Assembly: GCA_003667255.2 (NCBI GenBank)
Contig: RCWM02000009.1
Coordinates: forward strand, 3,988,501-4,052,500
Direction of reading: 5' to 3'
Length of the DNA: 64,000 bases
Source of the DNA: Euschistus heros
Taxonomy: Eukaryota > Arthropoda > Insecta > Hemiptera > Pentatomidae
Shown in pieces: positions 1-11,002 of this stretch (the first letter of the stretch is position 1; each line of letters starts with the position of its first letter). A model generated the notes under the pieces. That model searched no databases, was not told the DNA's origin, and was given only the letters and a program-made list of their open reading frames with translations. Made by a program: the position numbers and the translations under genes.

Positions 1-124
1 CAAGAGATCCAAATTTAAATGTAATGTTCAATATGAACATTCATCCCCGTGAATTACATCGCGATTTGCGAGTCCCCGGGGGTTATGGATCACTGAAGAA
101 AAAGGATTTGCCTGGTTCGGATAC

Positions 125-197
125 GACCCCGGTGGCCTAGTTGGATAAGGCGCCACGCTAGAGAGGTGGAAACTCGGGTTCGAATCCCGACCGGGTC
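125..197 (+). tRNA. tRNA-like sequence, copy 1 (tRNA-derived or pseudo-tRNA)
   Basis: A good A box (TGGCCTAGTTGG) and a perfect B box (GGTTCGAATCC) are spaced as in a tRNA. The D stem (GCCT/AGGC) and T stem (TCGGG/CCCGA) pair fully. The acceptor stem pairs only if one extra C in the 5' strand is bulged out, and the anticodon stem has a G-G mismatch at its loop end. The loop would give anticodon AGA (serine), but the variable arm is only about 4 nt, unlike a serine tRNA. A TTTT pol III terminator follows at 203-206. It could be transcribed by pol III, but is more likely a tRNA-derived repeat or SINE head than a working tRNA. Confidence 0.6.
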
Positions 198-414
198 AAA
201 TCTTTTCTCTTCAAAAAATAGAATAACATATTTAATAATATTGAGTAATATCAAGAAAAATTACATATATTTAAAACGGTGACGGATTGTCAAGAGATCC
301 AAATTTAAATGTAATGTTCAATATGAACATTCATCCCCGTGAATTACATCGCGATTTGCGAGTGCCCGGGGGTTATGGATCACTGAAGAAAAAGGATTTG
401 CCTGGTTCGGATAC

Positions 415-487
415 GACCCCGGTGGCCTAGTTGGATAAGGCGCCACGCTAGAGAGGTGGAAACTCGGGTTCGAATCCCGACCGGGTC
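415..487 (+). tRNA. tRNA-like sequence, copy 2 (tRNA-derived or pseudo-tRNA)
   Basis: Second copy, exactly 290 bp downstream of the first and identical to it over the tRNA-like part. It has the same A box, B box, bulged C in the acceptor strand and TTTT run just downstream. Because the flanks repeat too, the copies arose by tandem duplication of the whole unit, not by separate insertions. Confidence 0.6.
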
Positions 488-724
488 AAATCTTTTCTCT
501 TCAAAAAATAGAATAATATATATATATATATCAGAAATTCGAAATATGTAAGGCGATTAGTGTAGAACTTCAAATTGATAGTAAATAAAATAGAGGTTGT
601 AGCAATTTATATACCTGCAAATAAGTTCACTTTTTCAGATTATTTTATAAACAAAAACGAACGTTAATTTTCTGATATCTAAATTTTAAAAATGTGGAAT
701 TGAACTGCCATAATAACAATAAAA

Positions 725-1139
725 ATGGTAAAATGCTATTAAACTTCTCAATGAGCACAATATTAAATTACATAGCCCGAGTGAACCTACATACATTCCA
801 ACTCAGGCGCGTTACAATCTAAGGATTATAGATTTAGCCCTCACCCAAAACGTAAATGATCTTTCTCGTCTCGTTTCGTTACCTTTCCTTAATTCGGATC
901 ACAACCCAGTGATTTTTCGAATCGAAAAGAATTTAAAAACCACCAATCCGCCTATAAAATACGTTTTTCAAAAGGCAAACTGGAAATTATTTAGATCAAT
1001 AATCGACTTACAATTAGATATCAATCCTATCATAAAAACACCCAATGATATCATAAAAACTATAAAAAAAACTAAATACGATCGTCAAAAACACTATATC
1101 CCCAACAATTCCTCAAACACCGAACAAATTTCAACTTGA
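725..1139 (+). pseudogene. Endonuclease C-terminal end of Jockey-like ORF2
   Basis: The frame reads through a PTYIP-like segment, then a block ending LPFLNSDHNPVIF. The SDHNP motif carries the catalytic Asp-His pair of LINE endonucleases, and both residues are present. The continuation up to 1139 (from the methionine at 909) is the linker towards the reverse transcriptase. No start codon belongs to it and it ends at a stop, so this is a relic. Confidence 0.75.
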
Positions 1140-1595
1140 AGAGATTCCGATCTACCTCAAAATCCTTCAATCAATAAAAAATAGAATTAGAAAAATGTCT
1201 CAAAAAACAAAAATCATAAAATTATCTCCAACAGATTCAATGCTTTCGTAAAAAATCAATTAAATAAATGGAGGAATGAAAAATGGTCCCAAACTCTCAA
1301 CCAATTTCGTCCTGGAGAAAAATGGTTGTGGCGAATCCATAAAATATTCACCAATCATTCCCAATCCATTTATTCACTCCGAAAAACTAAAAACGAATTA
1401 ATGGCACAATGCATTAGTTCTGTATTTACTATTTCTTTGGCTCAAGGCTCTAAACACTATAATAGCAACGGTAATAATACCGTAAAAAAATTTCTTAAAA
1501 AACCAGTAGCACCTACCTATCTATCTATATCGCCAACAGAAACTAGTGCAAACAATTAAGCTACAACAAATCAAGAAATCCCCGGCCACGATTCC

Positions 1596-2237
1596 ATGCC
1601 CACCATTTTCATCAAAAACCTAAATAAAAAAGCTATTATTTTTCAAACAAAAATTTATAACTGCATTTTTCGTTCAAGATATCCGTTATCATGGAAAACA
1701 GCTAAAGTCGTTAAAATCCCAAAACCTAATAAATATCCGCCAAACATTAATAATTACAGACTCATTAGTCTATTAAACATGTTATAGAAAAACTCTTACT
1801 GGCCAGATTACAAATGCACATATCCCTCCGCAATGTTGTTTGTGATGAGCAGTTCGGTTTCAGAGCCCAGCACTCGACTGTAGCATACAGACATGCTACT
1901 GCTCGATATTGAAAAGGCTTTTGACAAAATATGGCACACAGGTCTTATCTATAAACTAATAAATTATAATTCCCCACCCTATATCATTCATCTCATTGAA
2001 TCTTATCTTAGCAATAGTTCCTTTATCACTTTTTGCAATACAAACTCGTCAACCCACTGCCTTTCAGCTGGTCTTTCTCAAGGTTCCTGTCTTTCCCCAA
2101 CCTTATTTAACCTATGTACCTCAGATCTTCCCTCACATATATCAATAGAAAGATCATTGTATGCTGTCGACACCGCAATTTATACACCCTCCTTCCGGAT
2201 CGACACAATAGTAAACCGTTTACAGGCCCACCTTTAA
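1596..2237 (+). pseudogene. Reverse transcriptase fragments of Jockey-like ORF2
   Basis: The fragment at 1596-1787 matches the RT fingers region, with WKTAKVVKIPKPNK and a YRLISLL block (usually YRPISLL). After a frameshift come QFGFRAQHST and then LLLDIEKAFDKIWH, which supplies the first catalytic Asp. The SQGSCLSPTLFN block follows. The active-site YADD is replaced by YAVDT, losing one catalytic aspartate. The enzyme would be dead even without the frameshifts. Confidence 0.8.
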
Positions 2238-2795
2238 AAGTTCAGCATTTATTTTGAAAAATGGAAAATTAAAATAAATACATCAATAACACAAGCCATT
2301 CTATTTATAAAAAGAAGACCACTCATTACTCACAATAAAATTATAAATGGAACCACGATCCCTTGGGCACAGTCCATCAGTAACTTAGGCCTAGAATTAG
2401 ACAAATCATTGACATTCTCTAAACATATTAATAAACCATATTTCCATATCTATAGACAATCTCATATATCTGCTAAAAACAAATTGATTTTGTATAAATC
2501 TCTTAAACGACCAATATATTCCAACATATCGGAAATTAGAACTTATTCAAAACGCATGTAGAAAATAATAAACAACTCTCTGATGTATATTAGAATTTCA
2601 AACATACTATCTGACTTAAACCTGCCATCAATTAAACAGTACACCCACTAACAGACACAAAATTTCTTTTCCCCTTACAGCAATATCCATAAATCCTATC
2701 ATAAAAAAAATACGAGACAATGATAAGACATCCCTAAAAAGATACACCCACAAACGTACTAAACATATATTAATAGACATAACATGAAATAAATA

Positions 2796-3039
2796 ATATA
2801 TATATATCTCTTTTAAATTAAAAAATAATACGATTATTCTTAATTCTCACTAATATTAATAATAAGTATTTTAAGTTATTTATTGTTATTTGTATGTACA
2901 ATGTTTATTTCTTATTTTTTCAAACTATAAATATCTTAAAATAGGTAAAAAACAAAAAAACAAAGGAAATATGTAAAGCTGCGATAACATGCTTAAGAAA
3001 TAAGTTACCTTTTATTTGTAAATATATGTATATAATCGC
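2796..3039. other. AT-rich spacer, nothing recognised
   Basis: The stretch is strongly AT-rich with homopolymer runs. No open frame of note and no repeat boundary is visible; part of it may be the 3' tail of the preceding LINE. Confidence 0.5.
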
Positions 3040-3730
3040 CTTTTAGCTATATTCACACTCGGGCCATGTAACATGAGAACATAATTATCATCAAAATTAA
3101 TATGTATAAATTCAACTATATTCACACTCGAGCCGTGTAAATACAACTGTATTCAAAGTTTATACGTATGGATACTACTATTTATATTTACACATGTGAA
3201 TACGAATATATTTATATTCACACATATGAATACGAATATATTTCTGTACCTCGGAGGTACAGAACACTATGTCCTTTTTTTACCAAAAACATATTATTAC
3301 GCATTTTTATTCACTTTTTTTCCCTTTATACGGAGCTATAGAATTCTATGTCCTGGACCAATTAATTGTAAGGTAAGTTACATAAAAATATTTTTTCTTA
3401 TTTATTTTTTTTTTTTTTTGGGGGGGGGGGGGGGTGAGGGCATAACGTTTTTATGTACTCTAATTAGGACAGGAAGGACGGGTTCCCAACCTATTCTAGC
3501 CAAGATGGGAAAGTCAAGGTTTATTTAGTAGACATAAGCATAATAAACGGTTCAGGAAATAAAATCTTGTTTTCTTTAAACTGCTCCCCTGTAGAGTTAA
3601 AGAAATGTGACTTAGTGTTCTCTAACTCCGAGGTACAGATTTATATTCACACACGTGAATACGAATATATTTATATTCATATTTTTAGAGCATAATCTGT
3701 GTGAATATATTCGTATTCGTATGTATAATA
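3040..3730. repeat. Palindromic AT-rich tandem repeats interrupted by a MITE
   Basis: Variants of TTCACAC...GTGAATACGAATATA recur at 3050-3080, 3118-3145, 3183-3242 and again at 3640-3720. Each unit is close to palindromic around CACATGTG, CACATATG or CACACGTG. The right-hand block restarts straight after the MITE-like element at 3243-3639, so one repeat tract was apparently split by the insertion. Confidence 0.75.
3243..3639. mobile_element. MITE-like element with about 30-bp terminal inverted repeats
   Basis: The left end reads TCTGTACCTCGGAG and continues to AGAACACTATGTC. The right end, read in reverse complement, is TCTGTACCTCGGAG followed by a near match of the same continuation. The total is 397 bp with no transposase. 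The interior has a poly-T/poly-G run at 3405-3434. A clean target duplication could not be fixed because the flanks are themselves repetitive. Superfamily is unknown. Confidence 0.7.
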
Positions 3731-3909
3731 TATATATATAGATTTGCCCAACACTGCTTTTATCACAGGGTCTTAAAATGGGACAACCCAATAAATTACT
3801 TTGTTTTTTATTATATTGTTATATTCTAATATTATTCCTGTTACTATAAAAAAAATAATAATAAATAAATAACTATCAATATCTTATTGGATTATAGATA
3901 TAACGAACT

Positions 3910-4389
3910 AAAACAAAAATAAAAAGAAAGTTGTTTTAAGCGAGCTCAGCCAAGTAAGATTGGGTTGAAGCATTGACAAAGTCTTGAAGAACCACAAAGG
4001 AGAAGGCAAGCTTTCATCTAAGAAAATGGCTTTCCCAAGAATTTTGTTTGCCCCCATCCACTCTCGGAAGGCTCGAACACGTCGGTATTTTCATTTTTAA
4101 TAGGGTCACCACTTTTTTATAAAGGTTTCTCCTTAACCTCTTACCGTCGCGAGGCAAACGCTAAATTATTCACCCTGTTCACCAATTTATTCCACCCTAA
4201 AGCTTGAGGTATATGCATGTCAAAGACCCTACCTCCTCCTGCGGCAGAATTATCATAAAGGCATTGCTGTAAGCCGAAAGTTGCTATGTTCTGACAAAGT
4301 CCTGTCACTTCAGAAGTATTTACTAACTGAATTTTATTTAAAAGTTGAGCATTTATCGAGAATAAAAAAATGGAATTATTGTTGACCAT
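3910..4389 (-). pseudogene. Unrecognised coding-like fragment in two frames
   Basis: On the minus strand 4389-4141 encodes 82 residues with a Gly-rich SAAGGGRVFDMHIPQ stretch and a stop after ASRR. Immediately downstream, another frame (about 4096-3910) stays open for about 60 codons with a protein-like composition, including REWMGANKILGKAIF and PLWFFKTL. The two could be one reading frame broken by an indel, or two exons. I do not recognise the family; it may be a host-gene fragment or an unfamiliar element. Confidence 0.3.
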
Positions 4390-4439
4390 AGAATGCTTAA
4401 TTTTTTTTCGATGGTGTAAAAAATATATACGATGTAGCT

Positions 4440-5175
4440 AGTGATTAGTAGTTCAGGAAAAATAATAAAAAAATATATAATTCAATACTTGACTGGAAAA
4501 TAAGTTTTTATTTCAGTTCTTCTGTCATTTACTTCAATAATAATTGATAATACGTGCTCATTGCTAATTTATTGTAGAAATAACTTAAACCTGCAAAATA
4601 TACACTTCGTTACAACAGTATGTTTTGCCAACTCAGAATTATTCAGTTACTAAACATAACACTTTCGTTCAAATTTCACACTAAGCCTCAGTAATAGAAA
4701 TAGTAACATCTAGACACAACGGTTTGTATTATGCAGTTGCTAAATATCCTACGCTTCTATCAAGATGTAAAGAGATGTCGCTGCTAATAACTTTATAGCT
4801 GTAGGAACAATAAAAATAGTTGTCCCGCATATGGTACCGGGTGCCTTGTAGGGCTAACATAAGAAATTACATTAACTAGAATAGAATATAAGTGACTAGA
4901 AAAAGACGTTTATTCTGGGACAGTGTTATTTAAAAATAACATTAGATAACATAAAGTAAAATAATATTTCACCTAGAGATTTTTTTAAATAAATAAAAGT
5001 CAATGCAGATTTACATTGTCACAGAAAAAAAAATAGAAGTAGAAAAAAAAGATGAAGAAAAATAGTCATGTAGAAATAAATATATCAAACAAAATCGTTG
5101 AGAGGGAACAGAAAAAATGATAACGAGGGGAAAAAAATGGAAAATTTAGTCCAATGTTTTATGTCTCATACACAT
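4440..5175. other. AT-rich region, nothing recognised
   Basis: No coding signal, inverted repeat or clear repeat copy was found here by eye. It has several A-rich runs. Confidence 0.4.
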
Positions 5176-5520
5176 ATAATGTCATTTACTGGGTAGAAAG
5201 CAGGTCGTAGAAGAAGTGTATTTTAAATGTTCCGAGGGAAGAAGCATTGCGAATACAAGGAGGGAGAGAATTCCAAAGAGTAGAGGATCTGGGGAGAAAT
5301 GAACGTTTGAACGCAGTAGCTCTGTAGTATGGAGTATAGAGATCGAAAAGACGGGATCTTGCAATTAGTAATTAGATTGAGAAATCGCATTGTATGATAC
5401 TGTAAATAATGAGAGGGTGATGGATGTTGATATCTTGGAAAAGATATGCACCAAGGAAGTATTCTGTGCGGAAGGAGAGGAAGAGCTACTAAGTACTACT
5501 AAGTATTCCTAGTCAATTTT
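5176..5520 (-). pseudogene. LINE reverse transcriptase C-terminal fragment
   Basis: Minus-strand translation gives the signature LINE C-terminal motif RSFLPRSSTLWNSLPP, preceded by a YRATAFK segment and an EYFLGAYLFQDI helix-like segment, and followed by an FK block and a stop at about 5176. One stop codon interrupts the frame midway. This motif is typical of the end of ORF2 in CR1/R1/Jockey-group elements; I cannot fix the clade. No catalytic domain is present. Confidence 0.75.
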
Positions 5521-5771
5521 TGGGACTGCATTAATAATATATAAATAAATACTTAATTTTATTGTTTAATCATTTCCCAACTTCTTTTTGTCTAGCTTTG
5601 TATCTTATGGTTTCAAAACAATCTGGATTCATTTTTAAAACACCTCTCTCTTGTGCTAATCTCCTAACATCACATACACTAGTTTGTTACAAAAGACCTT
5701 AACACAACCTTCAATTCTCACACTCATAATTGAACCTATAAGGATATTACATTCACACATTATGTACAGTT

Positions 5772-5773
<2 letters not shown>

Positions 5774-5836
<63 letters not shown>
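5774..5836. repeat. (TA)n microsatellite
   Basis: About 60 bp of uninterrupted TA dinucleotides, one of several long TA tracts in the window. Confidence 0.98.
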
Positions 5837-5839
<3 letters not shown>

Positions 5840-5859
5840 CATTTGAATAGGACAAATAC

Positions 5860-7020
5860 TTTTGAAGTTATCATATACCATATAATATAATATCCCAGAC
5901 GCCTAAAAACCCGTACTGTTGTTAAATCCTTGGTTTTCGGCACATTTATCATTACAACTCCGAAACTATTTGTCCGATTCAAAATGTTTTTTTTTTTTTT
6001 CAATCTGAAAGGTTGTTAAATTTACAATTAGATCCTATATATGAAATATTTATCAAAATTCTTGAAACACACAAGCTATCACGCTGAAAATCACTTGCTT
6101 TTGTAAATTACATGTTTTTTTAGAACATTATTTGCTATAACTCCAAAACCATTTGTCCGATTCAAAATTTAATATTTTTATCTAAAAGCTGGATAAATTT
6201 CCTATTAGATCCTATATATGTAACTTATAATTAACACCGTGAAATACCAATACCAGACTAATGAACATGTCATAATTTTTACATATATTGCCAAAATATA
6301 CACATTTAGCGTGCTAGCTTGGGTGGTTTACAGGATTTAATATAATTTATATATATAGCATCTGATAGCGAATTTAATCAGCTTTGAGATAGAAAAAAGA
6401 AATTTGGGATTGAACAAATATTTGAGGAGTTAGAGCTACAAATGTGCTAAAAAACACTTGGATTTAACAACAAAACGTTTTTATTAGCGGGCTGGCATGT
6501 ACATTTTACGGGGTTTGATTAAACTATTAAAAATTATTAAATCATTTATAGATTCTTATAGTAAATTTAATCAGCTTTATGATCAAAAAAAGTTATGTAG
6601 TATCGGACAAATAGTTTCAGAGTTATAGCCAAAAGAGTACGTACGACAAACGTGCTTTCGCGGAGCTGTGGGAATGACGGTAAGCTGGCCAATTTCTCCA
6701 TTTTTTCCCAATAACGTAACTTCGCGAACAATGGTCCGATTTCGGATTTCATTTTTTCATTATGTAGGTACTAGTTCCAGCTACAATTAATATCTGTAGA
6801 CTTTCTTCGAAAAAAACATCGTTATCGTGTTATAGATAAAAAAACAAAAATAACGGTTTTTTTGCAATTTTGAATATGAAGCCGATTATTGTCGTGGTAG
6901 CAAACTTCAGATACAGATTCAGCACCCCAAGAAACATAAAGATCCGTTGAGAATAAAAGTTCCGCAGTTTTTTCTTCAAAACGGCCTTTTGGAGCCTTAT
7001 TTTACTGGACAATTATTAGG
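5860..7020. repeat. Foldback-type repeat field with about 200-bp subunits
   Basis: A module containing ATAACTCCGAAACTATTTG, then TCCGATTCAAAAT, then AGATCCTATATAT occurs in forward orientation at about 5955-6050 and 6140-6230. In reverse complement it occurs at about 6350-6430 and 6550-6625. The field is thus built of direct and inverted copies. The same modules make up the element at 49910-52120. A CAGCACCC motif near 6920 links it to other repeats in the window. There is no coding sequence; the superfamily is unknown. Confidence 0.7.
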
Positions 7021-7343
7021 AGCCTTGTAGTCCGAGAACGTGCGTTGAGCATGTGATCCATTTCTATATAGAGCTTAATATTGCAGACGCTTGTACTTAA
7101 ATTTTTTTTTTTTTTTCTGAGCAAGGTTCGCTCAATCTTTAAACATTTTCTGGCTACAAAGCAGAAGCACCTCAGGAGAAAGTAGTCAACTCCGCCAAGA
7201 AGGTGTTGTTCATTTCGGTATCATACCCCTCGAAACCGTTCTCCCTCCAATATTCTTTTTAATTAATACCCCTTAACATTTTTTTTTGTTGTTGTACTAA
7301 TAGTTAAATTATAAACTATGGCTGTCGTTTATATATATTAACA

Positions 7344-7640
7344 TTAATCAATAATATCAATAGAATTGTACAGAATTACAGAACTGATATAACAATCTAC
7401 AATGCTTAATTTGATAATAATATTAAATTTTAATAAATGAGGTTTTGTAAGTTGGTTATCAGCTGTTATTGCATGAGGTAGGAAATACTGAGTTTTGAAG
7501 GCAAAAATTGTAAATAGGAATAGGAAGACTGGTATGATTCCGGGAAGACATAGTTTTATCAATTTTGTAGGAATATTATCAGTGCTTGTAGAATTGGAAC
7601 GGGATTTCATCATGGAGGATTTCAATATGTATGTACACAA
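7344..7640 (-). pseudogene. LINE reverse transcriptase fingers fragment
   Basis: The first 45 or so residues on the minus strand read like the start of a LINE RT domain: a KSRSNSTSTDNIPTKLIK block (usually KS...G.DGI...LIK), then LCLPGIIPVF and a QYFLP segment (usually FP). The downstream part of the open frame no longer looks like RT. No catalytic residue is included. It is antisense to the RTE-like element that follows. Confidence 0.6.
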
Positions 7641-7813
7641 AAAAAATTCCGTATTTAATTTAACAGATGTAATATTTATGTTTATTTTTTAAAGCCCAAC
7701 GGTCTAACTGACTTGTTATAGCTATTTATGCGAACAAATATGTAACATCAAAATTTGACAAAACACTTAAAACAAGAGGTTTCCTAAAAATATCAGCTCA
7801 TATTTTTGAAAAA

Positions 7814-8011
7814 ATGGAAGAACAGCAATTATACAATGGTATTATTACAATTGGGTTGCAAATTCTGTCTCTACCTCCAAGTGGTGCAACCAGGGCAACG
7901 TCATTATTGGCGGCTGACAGAGGCGATCCTTCCCCGGGCGGGGGTGGGACGATAAGAGTTTACTATCTCCCACTAATAATTAGCCAAGGAACTTACATGA
8001 TTTCATTCTAA
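7814..8011 (+). pseudogene. RTE-like 5' leader reading frame
   Basis: A 65-residue frame with a LLAADRGDPSPGGGG stretch. In RTE-like elements a similar Gly/Pro-rich segment often lies just upstream of the endonuclease, which is the reason for assigning it to this element. A second short frame (8012-8194) also contains a poly-Gly run from a G10 tract at 8061-8070. No function can be given, and neither is continuous with the endonuclease. Confidence 0.4.
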
Positions 8012-8150
8012 ATGGTGAAGGTTAATTACAGTATACTCCCCGTAGGAGCCCGATCGGATTCGGGGGGGGGGGGAGTCCAACCAACACCAAAGGATAAAGA
8101 AAACATTGGTTCAAACACCATGAAGAACTGGAAATTCAAGAAGATATTCA

Positions 8151-9112
8151 ATGCTGGGAACATGGAATGTGCGCAGTCTAATGGAAGTTGGTAAGAGTAG
8201 AATACTGGAGCAGTGTCTAGACCAATACGGCGTGCATGTTATAGCCCTCCAAGAAATAAGACGGAGAATGTCGCCAATTATAGAGCTTGAGAAATACATT
8301 ATAATAAATAGTGGGCACCATGAAAATATACTGGAGACAGGATTTACGGTAAGGAAAAACCTCAAGCATATAATGTTAGATTACAAAACAGTGAGTGAAA
8401 GAATTTGTTCTTTAAGAATCAAAAGAAAATTTTCTAACATATCATTAATAAGTGTACACGCACCAACTGAGGAGAAATCAGAACAAATCAAGGACGAATT
8501 TTATGACCTATTGGAGAGGACTTATGATAATCTACCGTTTTAGGAGATTTTAATAGTAAAATTGTAAAGGGGGTGAACCAAGGCTCAGGAGCCGGAAAAT
8601 TCAGCTTGCACGATATATCCAACGACAATGGTAGAAGAGCCGAAAACTTTGCGGTTAGTAAAAACCTAAAGATCACTAGCACGACCTTTAAACACAAAAG
8701 AATCCACCTGGAAACATGGGTATCCCCAGACGGGAAAACGAAAAATCAAATCAACCATGCAATGATTGAGGGTAGGCACCAGAACAACATTGCGAATGTA
8801 CGTAGTTGTAGAGCTGCAGATTGTTCCAGTAATCACCATCTTGTAAGGACAAAATATAGGCAAAAACTAGTGGTCAGACAGAGAGATAAAATCAAAGGTA
8901 GTCTGATTAAAGTCAAAATCGATGAACTTAGATTTCCTTTAAAGCAACTGGAATATCATAAGAAAATGGAGGAAAATTTAAAAAATGAAAGCGAAGATGA
9001 GACAAGCATTGGAACAGAAGAAAATATAAATCATATGTTGCAAAGAATAAAAAATGTGGTCACCAAAACAACAGAAGAAGTAGTAGGGATGAAAAATAAT
9101 GAAGTACGATAG
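8151..9112 (+). pseudogene. RTE-like apurinic endonuclease domain, frameshifted
   Basis: Residues 3-8 of the first frame are GTWNVR, the typical start of the domain. ALQEIR follows at about 32-37, with the catalytic Glu, then HAPTEE near 105. A one-base shift at about 8540 moves the reading frame so that GDFNSK (catalytic Asp and Asn) lies in the second frame, from 8573 on. There, the expected IDH and SDH motifs read INH and SNH, so two key aspartates are asparagines. The domain would nick target DNA in a working element; this copy would not. A basic Lys/Glu-rich linker ends at 9112. Confidence 0.85.
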
Positions 9113-9394
9113 AATTGGTTCGATCAAGAATGTCAAAATAAAAAAGAATGTAGATAAAATGAAGGAAGCTAGAAAAGCAATGCTACAGAGAAGAACAAGA
9201 GCGACAATAGAAAACTATAGATTGAAGACGGCAGAAGTTAAGAAACTATGTCGATTAAAAAGGAGAAAGATAGAAGAAGAAAATTTGTAGAAGATGCTAG
9301 ATGAATTTCAGGGAAATTCTACAAAAGGATTAAAAAAGTAAAAAATGGTTTTCAGCCACGTTTAAATTTTTGTAAAGATGAAGAGGGAAATATA

Positions 9395-10980
9395 TTGAGC
9401 AACAGAAGAGATATCATAGAAAGATGGAATGCTTACTTCAAGGAATTGTTTATTTTCCAAATTCCATTGGAAGACAATCTAGAACCTCCGGATCCTGAAG
9501 AAGTGGAGGATATTATAAACAAACTGAAAAATAACAAAGCTCCTGGAACAGATGGCATCCCAGCAGAAGCTATCAAACTTGGTGGCGAAGCATTACATCG
9601 AGAGATTTATGAACTGGTGTTAGCAATTTGGGAAAAGGAAGAGATGCCAGAAGAATGGTGTAAGGCATTGATAATTCCAATCCATAAGAAAGGTGACAAA
9701 ATGGAATGTCTAAACTACCGAGGTGTAGCACTGTTATGCTCCACGTATAAGATATCAATGCTGATAATGAATAGAGTAGTGAAAAGAGCAGATCAGTTGT
9801 TAGGAGAATACCAAAGTGGTTTTAGACCTGAGAGATCAACAATAGATCATATATTTTCCATTAGAATGATGCTTGAAAAATGCTACGAGTGGAATATAAA
9901 ACTGCATCACCTATTCATAGATTATAGACAGGCGTATGACAGTATTGATAGGAGAATATTATATAAAAGCCTACAAGACTTAGGTTTTCCCTCAAAGTTA
10001 ATAAGACTAGTCCAAATGACTTTAAACGATAGCAAAGGAGCAGTCCAAGTGCAAGGAGGGGTGACTGAATCATTTGATATACATAAGGGAGTGAGGCAGG
10101 GAGACCCACTGTCACCGGGACTGTTTAATTTAATACTAGAAACAGTCATAAGGGCAATAAGGACGAACCCTGGAAGCATTTATACCCGTATGACTCAGCA
10201 TCTAGCATTTGTGGACGACGTCGTAATCACTGGCAGAACAGAAAACTCCCTACTAGGAGCATTTGAAGAGTGTAGCAGAAAAACAAGAGAAGTTGGCCTC
10301 CAGATAAACGAAGAAAAGACGAAATACCTAGTGACGTCGGAAGAACAAAATATGGTGGAAAACCTAGAAGATGCAGGATACCACTTCAAAAGTGTCAAAA
10401 AATTCAAGTACCTAGGTAGCGTCATTACTTCAAGAAATGAAATAGATGATGAAATAAAAGAAAGATTAAAGGCTGGTAATAGGTGTTATTGGGCCCTCAG
10501 CAAAATAATAACCAAAAAAATGCTACCTAAAAATTTGAAAATAAGGGTTTACGAAACCATCCTTAAACCAGTCGTATTGTATGGGAGTGAAACCTGGACG
10601 CTCACTGCAAAGAATGAAAGCATTATAAATAGATGGGAGAGAAAAATTTTGAGGAGGATATACGGCCCTACTAAAGATGGAAATATATGGAGAATAAAAA
10701 GCAACCAGGAACTAAGGGAACTGCACAAAGCTCCAGATTTGGTTGCTACAATAAAGCAAAGGAGATTAAGATGGCTGGGCCATTTCAGAGAATGAGCCCC
10801 AACAGATTGCCAAAAATCATGCAGAATGGGCGTCCCAAAGGAGGCAAGAGAGAAAGAGGAAGGCCTAGATTGCGCTGGGGGGAAGAGGTTAAGGCAGACC
10901 TAAAGACATTGGTGTGAGGTATTGGAGGAGAGCAGCTGGTGACAGAAACAAATGGAGGGGAATCGTGGAAGTGGCCAAGG
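9395..10980 (+). pseudogene. RTE-like reverse transcriptase with C-terminal domain
   Basis: A 466-codon open frame (9395-10795) has no internal stop. NNKAPGTDGIPAE lies at residues 46-58, SGFRPERST at 141-149, and FIDYRQAYD with the first catalytic Asp at 174-182. RQGDPLSP is at 234-241 and the active site FVDD at 272-275 (usually YADD; both aspartates kept). YGSETWTL and RRIYGP mark the thumb-like region. A frameshift near 10795 separates the basic GGKRERGRPRLRWGEE tail, in frame 10796-10917. The first ATG is probably not the native start, since the polyprotein should continue from the endonuclease. It is the longest open RT in the window. Confidence 0.9.
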
Positions 10981-11002
10981 TTCTGCATGGACCGTAGCGC
11001 CA

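Larger units (their letters stand above)
1..520. repeat. Two direct copies of a 290-bp tandem unit
   Basis: The sequence beginning at position 1 starts again at 291 and is nearly identical through about 516, so the period is 290 bp. I see only a few differences, such as C to G near position 64/364 and a change in the AT tail. The first copy may begin before the window, so the array could be longer. Each unit contains a GC-richer block with a tRNA-like sequence, followed by an AT-rich tail. The second copy runs into a short (TA)n stretch at about 517-530. Confidence 0.95.
725..2795 (+). mobile_element. Jockey-like non-LTR retrotransposon, 5'-truncated and decayed
   Basis: Read in all three forward frames, this stretch gives in order the end of an apurinic-type endonuclease, a linker, the reverse transcriptase fingers and palm, and the C-terminal region of a Jockey-like ORF2. 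Many stops and frameshifts separate the pieces. The 5' part (ORF1 and most of the endonuclease) is missing, as expected for a 5'-truncated LINE. It ends near 2795 in an AT-rich tail with TA repeats. Clade assignment rests on motif recognition only. Confidence 0.8.

Noticed and set aside
3196..3528. A 110-residue open frame with poly-Phe and poly-Gly
   Set aside because: It spans the palindromic repeats, a MITE end and poly-T/poly-G runs; composition explains it.
3040..3730. Regular palindromic repeats considered as a CRISPR array
   Set aside because: Spacers are not unique or of even length, there are no cas genes, and the window is eukaryotic.
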